12,279 nt of DNA from an uncultured Methylobacteriaceae bacterium (lineage in GTDB: Bacteria; Pseudomonadota; Alphaproteobacteria; Rhizobiales; Beijerinckiaceae). Positions 1 through 5,735 of this stretch are shown one piece after another; the stretch's first letter is position 1; every line of letters starts with the position of its first letter. The stretch is taken from assembly GCA_937872715.1 (NCBI GenBank), contig CALMTJ010000052.1, positions 1-12,279 on the forward strand. The letters run 5' to 3'. Both the position numbers and the translations under genes were made by a program. The notes under the pieces were generated by a model that saw only the letters and a program-made list of their open reading frames with translations, was not told where the DNA came from and searched no databases.

Positions 1-147
1 TGCCGCCGCGGCGCTGGCCGGCGGCGGGGACAGCGGACGGGTCCTCGCGGCCCGCGGGGCGGGCCCGCCGGGCGTCTGTGCCGGGCGGGCGGGCGCCGCC
101 GGCTGCTTGCGGAGCGCGGCTCCGCCGAAGAGGTCGCTCTCGGCCAT
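1..147 (-). CDS. N-terminal fragment of an Ala/Pro-rich protein (identity uncertain, possibly ParE)
   Basis: The frame opens at an ATG (complement of 145-147) and stays open for 49 codons to the window edge, so only the N terminus is visible. It begins MAESDLFGG and continues as a low-complexity stretch rich in alanine, proline and arginine, which looks disordered. A short DLFG start followed by an Ala/Pro-rich linker occurs in several alphaproteobacterial proteins. Topoisomerase IV subunit B (ParE) is one I recall, with the linker ahead of its ATPase domain, but no catalytic motif is present here to decide. The gene points the same way as topA and starts 330 bases beyond the topA stop. No strong ribosome binding site is seen. 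The high GC content of all three codon positions makes a chance open frame possible. Confidence 0.4.
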   Translation of the reverse strand, partial: MAESDLFGGAALRKQPAAPARPAQTPGGPAPRAARTRPLSPPPASAAAA

Positions 148-210
148 CACGTACTCGGAACAGGTGGGCGGGCGAGTGATTCGCCCGCACCGATCCTAGC
201 GCAGCCGGGG

Positions 211-240
211 TAAAGAGAACGAACCGTAAACCGGTTCTCC
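211..240. repeat. Inverted repeat upstream of the left-edge gene
   Basis: GAGAAC (215-220) and GTTCTC (234-239) form perfect arms around a core that reads GGTTTACGGTTCGTT on the minus strand. The 14 bases GTTTACGGTTCGTT (complement of 218-231) recur at 10660-10673 in front of another gene. The element lies about 70 bases upstream of the left-edge start codon, so it could be an operator or a degenerate CtrA-type site. Here the second half-site is TTCT rather than TTAA. Confidence 0.35.
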
Positions 241-325
241 CCGGTGCGCGCTCAAGCTGGCCGTCCGACTCAGTACCAGCGGCGGGGTCAGGCGCCGCAA
301 CCTCCGAATCCGTATGGCCTCACGT

Positions 326-422
326 CCTCATCTTGAGGTGCGGAGCGAAGCGACGCCTCGAAAGACGCACGACCGTCCCGCGTGCTTCGAGGGCCGGCTG
401 CGCCGGCCGCCTCAACATGAGG
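326..422. repeat. Palindromic intergenic repeat, copy 1 (RIME-like)
   Basis: The element is a nested inverted repeat. Its outer ends are CCTCATCTTGAGG (326-338) and CCTCAACATGAGG (410-422). Inside them are GCCTCGAAAGACG and CGTGCTTCGAGG, each followed or preceded by a GC-rich mini-hairpin such as GGCCGGCTGCGCCGGCC. A second copy with the same plan lies at 10441-10563. Its architecture recalls the Rhizobium-specific intergenic mosaic elements (RIME) and similar repeats common in Hyphomicrobiales. It lies just beyond the topA stop and could act as a transcript end or RNA-stability structure. Confidence 0.75.
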
Positions 423-477
423 CGCGGGGGGATGACCTCGGGGACAGAACCGCCAGCGGGGCACGGCGCTGTCAGAA

Positions 478-3180
478 TCACCCGGCCGCGCCCTTGCCGG
501 CCGCTTTGCGGGGCGAGGCAGCCTTGGCGGGCGCCTTCTTGGCGGCGGCCTTCTTCGGGCCGGCCTTGGCGGTCGCGGATCTGGTCTTGGCGCCGCCCGC
601 CGCCGCCCGGCCGCGTTTCGGCTTCGACGGTCCGGCCGCGCGGCGGGCCGCGAGGAGCTCGACGGCTTCCGCGAGCGTCACGGCTTCGGAGCCGGTCTCC
701 CGCGGCAAGGTCGCGTTCGTCTCCCCGTCCGTGACGTAGGGACCGTAGCGCCCGGCCTTGACCACGATCGGCTTGCCGGATTCCGGATCGTCGCCGAGCG
801 GGCGGCCGGGATCGGAGCCGCGTGCCCCGCGCCCGCCGCCCGCCTCCTTGGTCATCACGAGGTCGACGGCCCGGTTGGCGCCGACGGCCAGGATGTCGTC
901 GTCCCGGCCGAGGCTCGCATAGGTCTTGCCGTGCTGGACGTAGGGTCCGTAGCGGCCGATCCCGGCCAGGATGGGCGCGCCGGATTCCGGATGGCGGGCG
1001 ATCTCGCGCGGAAGAGACAGGTAGGCGAGGGCGCGCTCCAGCGTCAGCGCGCCGGGATCGACCCCCTTCGGGATGGAGGAGCGCTTCGGCTTCTCCCCCT
1101 CCTGCGCCTCGCCGAGCTGGATGAAGGTGCCGAAGCGGCCGTCCCGGACGGACACGTCGAGCCCGCTCTCCGGATCGGTGCCGAGGATGCGGGTGCCCGG
1201 CTGGCCGCCCTCGGCCTCGCCGCCGGCCGGAACCGCGAGCTGCCGGGTGTAGCGGCATTCGGGATAGTTCGAGCAGCCGATGAAGGCGCCGAACTTGCCG
1301 AGCTTCAGCGAGAGCTGCCCGGACCCGCAGGTCGGGCAGGCCCGGGGATCTCCGCCATCCGCCTTGGGCGGGAAGATGTGCGGGCCGAGAAGCTCGTTCA
1401 GGGCGTCGAGCACCTCCGTCGTGCGCAGCTCCTTCGTGCCGTCGACCGCGACGGAGAAGCTCGTCCAGAAGTCGCGGAGCACCTGCTTCCAATCGATCTC
1501 GTGGTTCGAGACGCGGTCGAGCTGCTCCTCGAGGTCGGCCGTGAAATCGTACTCGACGTAGCGCCGGAAGAAGCTTTCCAGGAAGGCGATGACGAGCCGT
1601 CCCTTGTCCTCGGGCACCAGCCGCTTCTTGTCGATGCGGACGTATTCGCGCGCCCGGAGCACGGCCAGCACGGCCGCGTAGGTGGAGGGACGGCCGATGC
1701 CGAGCTCCTCCATCCGCTTCACGAGGCTCGCCTCCGAGTAGCGCGGCGGCGGCTCGGTGAACTGCTGGCCCGCGGCGACGTGGCGGCGCTCCAAGGCCGC
1801 GCCCGCCCGCATAGGCGGGAGCCGGCGCTCGTCGTCCTCCTCCCCGCCGCCCGTCGCGGCGGAGCCGGGCTCCGGATCGTCGCGGTCCTCGCGGTAGAGC
1901 CGCAGGAACCCGTCGAACTTTACGACCTGGCCGGTCGCCCGCAGATCGATCCGCCGCGGCCCGACCGTCGCGGCGATGTCGACGGTCGTGCGTTCGAGCT
2001 CGGCCGATTCCATCTGGCTCGCGACCGTGCGGGTCCAGATCAGGCCGTAGAGGCGGGCCTGGTCGGGATCGAGCCGGCTCGCCACGGAAGCCGGGAGACG
2101 GCCCATCTCCGTCGGCCGGATCGCCTCGTGCGCTTCCTGGGCGTTCTTGGCCTTGGCCGAATAGCGGCGGGGCGCGGCCGGGCAATAGCGCTCGCCGTAC
2201 TCGGCAGCGACGACCTTGCGGGCGGAGGCGATGGCCTCCGGCGCCATGTCGACGCCGTCCGTCCGCATATAGGTGATGAGGCCGACGGTCTCGCCGCCGA
2301 TCTCGACACCCTCGTAGAGGCGCTGCGCCACCCGCATGGTGTGGGCCGGCGCGAAGCCGAGCTTGCGGGAGGCCTCCTGCTGGAGCGTGGAGGTGGTGAA
2401 AGGCGGCTGCGGGTGCCGCTTGGCCGGCTTCGCCTCGACGGATCCGACCCGGAACGTCGCGAGTTCGAGGTCGCGCCGGAACGCCTCCGCCTCGGCGCCG
2501 GTGCCGACATCGAGGCGGGAGATCCTGCGCCCGTCCGCCCCGACGAGGCGGGCCTCGAACACCCCGCCATGCCCTGTCGCGAGATGGGCCACGATCGACC
2601 AGTATTCGCGGGGCACGAAGGTCTCGATCTCGCGCTCGCGGTCGCAGACGAGCCTGAGCGCGACCGACTGGACGCGGCCGGCCGAGCGGGCGCCCGGCAG
2701 CTTGCGCCACAGCACGGGCGAGAGGGTGAAGCCGACGAGGTAATCCAGCGCCCGGCGGGCCAGGTAGGCGTCGACCAGCGCCCCGTCGATCTCGCGCGGG
2801 TTCCGCATGGCCGTCGTGACGGCGTCCTTGGTGATCGCGTTGAAGGTGACCCGCTCGACGAGCGTCTCCTTCTTCAGGACCTTCTTCTCGCGGAGCGCCT
2901 CCAGCACGTGCCAGGAGATCGCCTCGCCCTCCCGGTCCGGATCGGTCGCGAGGATCAGCTTCTCGGCACCTTTGACGGCCCTGGCGATCTCCGAGACGCG
3001 CTTGCCGCCGCGTGCATCGAGTTCCCACAACATCCGGAAATCCTGGTCGGGATCGACGGAGCCGTCTTTCGCCGGGAGGTCGCGGATATGGCCGAAGGAG
3101 GCCAGGACCTCGTAGTCGCGGCCGAGATACTTGTTGATGGTCTTCGCCTTGGCGGGCGATTCCACGACGACGACCTTCAT
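478..3180 (-). CDS. topA: DNA topoisomerase I (type IA)
   Basis: The 900-residue product relaxes negatively supercoiled DNA by cutting and rejoining one strand. The Toprim domain is at the N terminus, with VESPAK (Glu7) and DPDRE (Asp80, Asp82, Glu84) as acidic metal-binding residues. GARSAGRVQS (163-172) is a further family motif. The active-site tyrosine is Tyr304 in LITYMRTDG. One C4 zinc-ribbon follows (Cys615, Cys618, Cys636, Cys642). Then come three TopA C-terminal repeats with RFGTF, RYGPYV and RYGPYV cores (about 667-690, 730-757, 798-826). Residues 853-900 form a lysine/alanine tail that probably binds nucleic acid. The start is the ATG at 3180, where the family's MKVVVVESPAKAKTI begins. 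It is transcribed divergently from pyrB. In many alphaproteobacteria topA instead follows dprA on the same strand, so its orientation here is unusual. Confidence 0.97.
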   Translation of the reverse strand: MKVVVVESPAKAKTINKYLGRDYEVLASFGHIRDLPAKDGSVDPDQDFRMLWELDARGGKRVSEIARAVKGAEKLILATDPDREGEAISWHVLEALREKKVLKKETLVERVTFNAITKDAVTTAMRNPREIDGALVDAYLARRALDYLVGFTLSPVLWRKLPGARSAGRVQSVALRLVCDREREIETFVPREYWSIVAHLATGHGGVFEARLVGADGRRISRLDVGTGAEAEAFRRDLELATFRVGSVEAKPAKRHPQPPFTTSTLQQEASRKLGFAPAHTMRVAQRLYEGVEIGGETVGLITYMRTDGVDMAPEAIASARKVVAAEYGERYCPAAPRRYSAKAKNAQEAHEAIRPTEMGRLPASVASRLDPDQARLYGLIWTRTVASQMESAELERTTVDIAATVGPRRIDLRATGQVVKFDGFLRLYREDRDDPEPGSAATGGGEEDDERRLPPMRAGAALERRHVAAGQQFTEPPPRYSEASLVKRMEELGIGRPSTYAAVLAVLRAREYVRIDKKRLVPEDKGRLVIAFLESFFRRYVEYDFTADLEEQLDRVSNHEIDWKQVLRDFWTSFSVAVDGTKELRTTEVLDALNELLGPHIFPPKADGGDPRACPTCGSGQLSLKLGKFGAFIGCSNYPECRYTRQLAVPAGGEAEGGQPGTRILGTDPESGLDVSVRDGRFGTFIQLGEAQEGEKPKRSSIPKGVDPGALTLERALAYLSLPREIARHPESGAPILAGIGRYGPYVQHGKTYASLGRDDDILAVGANRAVDLVMTKEAGGGRGARGSDPGRPLGDDPESGKPIVVKAGRYGPYVTDGETNATLPRETGSEAVTLAEAVELLAARRAAGPSKPKRGRAAAGGAKTRSATAKAGPKKAAAKKAPAKAASPRKAAGKGAAG

Positions 3181-3234
3181 GCGTCGATTGCGCCTTCATC
3201 CGCTGCGATGGGGGGAGCCGTCGCCGGCCGGACC

Positions 3235-3263
3235 TAGTTGGTGCAGGGTCCGGCCCAAGTCAA
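3235..3263 (-). promoter_or_regulatory. Candidate topA promoter
   Basis: On the minus strand TTGACT (complement of 3258-3263) is followed after 17 bases by CAACTA (complement of 3235-3240). The -35 box is good and the -10 box weak. It would start transcription roughly 45 bases before the topA ATG. Confidence 0.3.
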
Positions 3264-3307
3264 ATGGCCGGCGAGTATCGGGCCGGCCGCGGGACGGGCA
3301 CGGCCGC

Positions 3308-3337
3308 CTTGATGCCGCCTGGGCCTGTCCCTATAGC
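3308..3337 (+). promoter_or_regulatory. Candidate pyrB promoter with very short leader
   Basis: CTTGAT (3308-3313) and CTATAG (3331-3336) are separated by 17 bases, close to the alphaproteobacterial pattern CTTGAC-N17-CTATAT. Transcription would begin about 6 bases or fewer before the chosen pyrB ATG at 3350, leaving a near-leaderless mRNA with no room for a pyrimidine-sensing attenuator. This also argues against start codons upstream of 3350. Confidence 0.5.
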
Positions 3338-3349
3338 CGTCGCCCCAGC

Positions 3350-4294
3350 ATGGATCCGTCTCGCGCCGTCTACCCGCACCGGCACCTCCTCGGGATCGAG
3401 GGATTGTCCGCACGGGACATCGAGGCGCTGCTGGACGGGGCCGACGAGGCGGTCGAGATCTCCCGCCAGATCGAGAAGAAGAAGTCGACGCTGCGCGGCC
3501 GCACGCAGATCAACCTGTTCTTCGAGCCCTCCACCCGGACGCAGAGCTCCTTCGAGCTGGCCGGCAAGCGCCTCGGCGCCGACGTCATGAACATGTCCGT
3601 GTCCTCCTCCTCCGTGAAGAAGGGCGAGACGCTGATCGACACCGCCGCGACGCTGAACGCCATGCGGCCGGACATCATCGTGGTGCGGCATCACTCGGCC
3701 GGCGCCGTGCACCTCCTCGCCCGCAAGGTCGATTGCTCCGTCGTGAATGCCGGCGACGGCGCCCACGAGCACCCGACCCAGGCGCTGCTGGACGCCCTCA
3801 CCATCCGGCGCCGGCGCGGCCGCATCGGGGGCCTCGCGGTCGCGATCTGCGGCGACATCCTCCATTCGCGGGTGGCGCGCTCCAACATCATCCTGCTCCA
3901 GGCGCTCGGCGCCCGGGTGCGGGTGATCGGCCCGACGACGCTCATGCCGGCCGGCATCGAGCGCTTCGGCGTCGAGGTGTTCACAGACATGAGGAAGGGG
4001 CTCGCGGGCGCGGACATCGTCATGATGCTGCGTCTCCAGCGCGAGCGGATGAACGGCTCCTTCGTGCCCTCGGTGAAGGAGTACTTCCGCTATTACGGCC
4101 TCGACGCCGCCAAGCTCGCGGCCGCCGCGCCCGACGCCCTCGTCATGCATCCGGGCCCGATGAACCGCGGCGTCGAGATCTCCTCGGAGGTGGCCGACGG
4201 GGCGCAATCCCTGATCCGCGAGCAGGTCGAGATGGGCGTCGCGGTCCGCATGGCGGTGCTGGAGGCGCTTGCCGGGCACCTGCCGAACCGGTGA
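3350..4294 (+). CDS. pyrB: Aspartate carbamoyltransferase catalytic subunit
   Basis: This 314-residue cytosolic enzyme condenses carbamoyl phosphate with L-aspartate to carbamoyl aspartate, the second step of pyrimidine synthesis. The carbamoyl-phosphate loop FFEPSTRT is at 57-64, HPTQALLD at 141-148, and the C-terminal domain motif MHPGPMNRG at 266-274. Length and motifs are complete. The ATG at 3350 is chosen because the promoter-like CTTGAT/CTATAG pair lies just ahead and because the frame further upstream has no family similarity. No regulatory subunit pyrI is visible. The dihydroorotase-like PyrC downstream may instead be its structural partner. The last 26 codons and stop are duplicated at 4981-5060, beyond the HigBA module. 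Confidence 0.96.
   Translation: MDPSRAVYPHRHLLGIEGLSARDIEALLDGADEAVEISRQIEKKKSTLRGRTQINLFFEPSTRTQSSFELAGKRLGADVMNMSVSSSSVKKGETLIDTAATLNAMRPDIIVVRHHSAGAVHLLARKVDCSVVNAGDGAHEHPTQALLDALTIRRRRGRIGGLAVAICGDILHSRVARSNIILLQALGARVRVIGPTTLMPAGIERFGVEVFTDMRKGLAGADIVMMLRLQRERMNGSFVPSVKEYFRYYGLDAAKLAAAAPDALVMHPGPMNRGVEISSEVADGAQSLIREQVEMGVAVRMAVLEALAGHLPNR
4215..4294 (+). repeat. Direct repeat, copy A (3' end of pyrB)
   Basis: These 80 bases, ending at the pyrB stop codon, are matched at 4981-5060 without gaps by 71 identical bases. Similarity stops exactly at the stop codon on the right: GGCCGAAC follows here, CCGTATGC follows the other copy. The two copies flank the HigBA module. Confidence 0.9.
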
Positions 4295-4321
4295 GGCCGA
4301 ACGGGATGTGTAACCCCATAG

Positions 4322-4349
4322 TTGACGCCGCGAGCACGCGCCTTATGCT
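4322..4349 (+). promoter_or_regulatory. Candidate higBA promoter
   Basis: TTGACG (4322-4327) and TATGCT (4344-4349) are separated by 16 bases. The expected start of transcription falls at or next to the GTG start of higB (4356), implying a leaderless toxin message. This would give the toxin-antitoxin pair its own transcript apart from pyrB. Confidence 0.5.
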
Positions 4350-4355
4350 AGCGGC

Positions 4356-4640
4356 GTGATCGTCTCCTTTCGAAGCCGGGCGCTTCGGCGCTTCTGGACC
4401 CGGAGCGATCCGGCAGGTTTGAGGCCCGACTGGGTGGGCAGGATCGAACGCTTGCTGGCGCTTCTGGATCAGGCGGACCGGCCCGAGGACATGGATGTGG
4501 TTACGTTCGGCTTCCATCGACTCTCGGGGGACTTGGCGGGACGCTACGCCGTCACGGTCTCGCGAAATTGGCGGCTCACCTTCTCGTTCGAGGGGAAAGA
4601 CGCCGTTGGCGTCGATCTGGAGGATTATCATGGGCGGTGA
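4356..4640 (+). CDS. higB: HigB-type toxin, RelE superfamily mRNA interferase
   Basis: This 94-residue protein matches the HigB/RelE killer family, which cleaves mRNA on the ribosome when free of its antitoxin. Family features visible are FGFHRLSGDL (51-60), the arginine-tyrosine pair at 63-64, NWRLTF (71-76) and the closing DLEDYH (87-92). All are in the usual order and the length is normal. Translation starts at GTG 4356. Toxin precedes antitoxin, the order typical of higBA, and the genes overlap by 11 bases. It lies only 61 bases after pyrB but has its own promoter-like boxes. It appears intact; activity is inferred from the family. Confidence 0.88.
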   Translation: MIVSFRSRALRRFWTRSDPAGLRPDWVGRIERLLALLDQADRPEDMDVVTFGFHRLSGDLAGRYAVTVSRNWRLTFSFEGKDAVGVDLEDYHGR

Positions 4641-4950
4641 GGCTGTCATGCGGGATCCGGCCAGGCCGCCGGTTCACCCCGGAGCCATCCTCGGGCAGGA
4701 CGTGCTTCCCGGATTGATGATGCCCGTCGCCGCCGCGGCACGCCATCTCGGCGTGACCCGCCAGGCGCTCCATCGGGTCCTGGCCGGCAAATCCGCAGTT
4801 TCCCCCGAGATGGCGCTGCGGATCGGCAAGTTCTGCGGCAACGGACCGGATGTTTGGCTCCGTCTCCAAGGTGCGTATGACCTATGGCACGCCAACCGGA
4901 AACACCTGGCGGATATCGAACGGATCCCCACGATGAGCTCGGCGGCTTGA
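4630..4950 (+). CDS. higA: HigA-type antitoxin, XRE-family helix-turn-helix
   Basis: The 106-residue product should bind and neutralise the HigB toxin and repress the shared promoter. RPPVHPGAIL (12-21) is the typical HigA opening. A helix-turn-helix follows at about 33-53, including LGVTRQALHRVL, then MALRIGKFCG and the C-terminal WLRLQGAYDLWHANR. The ATG at 4630 is chosen because GGAGG (4619-4623) precedes it by 6 bases; ATG 4648 in the same frame (MRDPARPP) is an alternative giving 100 residues. Its TGA stop (4948-4950) overlaps a TTG (4947-4949) that begins a relic of the pyrC 5' end. The antitoxin was therefore probably once coupled directly to pyrC translation. Confidence 0.88.
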   Translation: MGGEAVMRDPARPPVHPGAILGQDVLPGLMMPVAAAARHLGVTRQALHRVLAGKSAVSPEMALRIGKFCGNGPDVWLRLQGAYDLWHANRKHLADIERIPTMSSAA

Positions 4951-5060
4951 ACCTCGTCCTCGCCGGGGCACGATGTCTCGTCCGCCAGCAGGTCGAGGTG
5001 GGTGCCGCGGTCCGCATGGCGGGGACGGCGGCGCTCGCCGGGCACCTGCCGAACCGGTGA
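4947..5060 (+). pseudogene. Scar: pyrC 5' end fused in frame to pyrB 3' end
   Basis: A 37-codon open frame runs from TTG 4947 to TGA 5060. Its first 17 bases are identical to the start of the real pyrC (5719-5735). Its last 80 bases (4981-5060) match the pyrB 3' end at 71 of 80 positions and encode VEVGAAVRM and AGHLPNR against VEMGVAVRM and AGHLPNR. Seven of the nine mismatches in the pyrB part change amino acids (six codons), which fits decay without selection. The middle (4964-4980) is ambiguous, though codons for AGARCLV loosely resemble pyrC ANARLV. It sits between the two toxin-antitoxin pairs and is best read as a recombination relic, not a functional gene. A short peptide cannot be excluded. 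Confidence 0.85.
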
Positions 5061-5064
5061 CCGT

Positions 5065-5286
5065 ATGCCGCCGCGAGACGTCGAGCTCGACATCCGAGAG
5101 ATCCGCAGGCGTCTCGAGCGGGAAGGCTGGACGGTACGGCCTTCCAGGGGACCGCACGACGTCTATGTTCGGTCGGGCGAGAAGGGGTTCGTGACGTTGC
5201 CGAGGGGCCGGGGTGACTTGGCGCCCGGCACCGCTCGTGCCATCGCTCTCTCGGCGGGTTGGCTGAAGGGAAAGGGTCAGCCGTGA
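5065..5286 (+). CDS. hicA: HicA-type toxin, mRNA interferase
   Basis: The 73-residue protein has the HicA layout: an N-terminal helix followed by GW (21-22), a β-strand with the catalytic-type histidine (His31 in GPHDVYV), VTLPRGRGDL (43-52) and PGTARAIALSAG (54-65). HicA enzymes have a dsRNA-binding-like fold and cleave mRNA or tmRNA. The family often has GSHH; here the motif is GPHD, with the key His kept. The ATG at 5065 lies only 4 bases after the stop codon of the pyrB relic. In the ancestral arrangement it was thus tightly coupled to pyrB. Its GTGA overlap with hicB is typical of paired genes. The pair lies on the same strand as pyrB and pyrC. Confidence 0.8.
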   Translation: MPPRDVELDIREIRRRLEREGWTVRPSRGPHDVYVRSGEKGFVTLPRGRGDLAPGTARAIALSAGWLKGKGQP

Positions 5287-5669
5287 AGGCATATGTCGGC
5301 ATTCTCGAGAAGGAGACCGGAACGCTCTGGGGCATCTGGTTCCCTGACCTTCCCGGCTGCATCTCCGCCTCCGAAACGGCCGAGGGCGTCATCGCCCAGG
5401 TCGGGGATGCGGTGGAGCAATGGCTCGATTGCGTCAGAGCGGACGGCGAAGAGGTGCCGCCGGCCCGCACGATCGAAGACCTGCGCGGCGTCCCGGAGGT
5501 CGCGGACGCGCTCAGGAAGGGCGATACGCCGATCCTCGTGACCGTTCCCGAGCAGTTGCTCGGGCTTGAGGAGGAGGCGATCCGGGCCGTGGACCGCAAG
5601 GCTGCGGAGCGCGGTCTCACCCGGCTGGCCTTCCTCCGGGCGACGGTTCTCGAGAAGCTGGCCGGATGA
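5283..5669 (+). CDS. hicB: HicB-type antitoxin
   Basis: This 128-residue protein starts at GTG 5283, overlapping the hicA stop by four bases. The N-terminal half is the partially degraded RNase H-like HicB domain, recognised by WGIWFPDLPGCISASE (16-31) and GDAVEQWLD (41-49). The C-terminal part (about 85-126, with TVPEQLL, then IRAVDRKAAERGLTRLAFL) resembles a ribbon-helix-helix DNA-binding segment, so it probably represses its own operon as well as blocking HicA. The length is normal. It is followed by 49 bases without an obvious terminator and then pyrC, so it may share a transcript with pyrC, plsY and dprA. Confidence 0.85.
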   Translation: MKAYVGILEKETGTLWGIWFPDLPGCISASETAEGVIAQVGDAVEQWLDCVRADGEEVPPARTIEDLRGVPEVADALRKGDTPILVTVPEQLLGLEEEAIRAVDRKAAERGLTRLAFLRATVLEKLAG

Positions 5670-5718
5670 GCTCGTGTTCGTTCAAGGGCGGCACCCCTGG
5701 TGGCGAGCTGTGTCCCCG

Positions 5719-5735
5719 TTGAACCTCGTCCTCGC
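5719..5735 (+). repeat. Direct repeat of pyrC start (second copy at 4947-4963)
   Basis: The 17 bases beginning TTGAACCTCGTCC are identical at 4947-4963 and 5719-5735. They encode the first residues of PyrC (LNLVLA in the relic and in the gene). The two copies flank the scar's pyrB part and the HicAB module. Similarity begins at the TTG in both, while the bases upstream differ. Confidence 0.85.

Noticed and set aside
320..3199. Minus-strand open frame of 959 codons overlapping topA in another frame
   Set aside because: The sequence is Arg/Gly/Pro-rich with no domain pattern and overlaps all of topA, the frame with recognisable motifs.
931..3237. Plus-strand open frame of 768 codons opposite topA
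   Set aside because: Its protein is a low-complexity antisense shadow of topA caused by high GC content; topA has full family motifs on the other strand.
3131..3349. Upstream extension of the pyrB frame
   Set aside because: It overlaps the start of topA, has no similarity to aspartate transcarbamoylase, and a good promoter-like pair lies just before ATG 3350.
4215..5060. pyrB 3' repeat as attL/attR of an integrative element
   Set aside because: A gene-end direct repeat suggests this, but there is no integrase, and the pyrC start copy joined to it is better explained by tandem recombination of the pyrB-pyrC junction.
5566..5718. Upstream extension of the pyrC frame through hicB
   Set aside because: It overlaps the hicB coding region in another frame; dihydroorotase similarity begins at NLVLANARLVDP.
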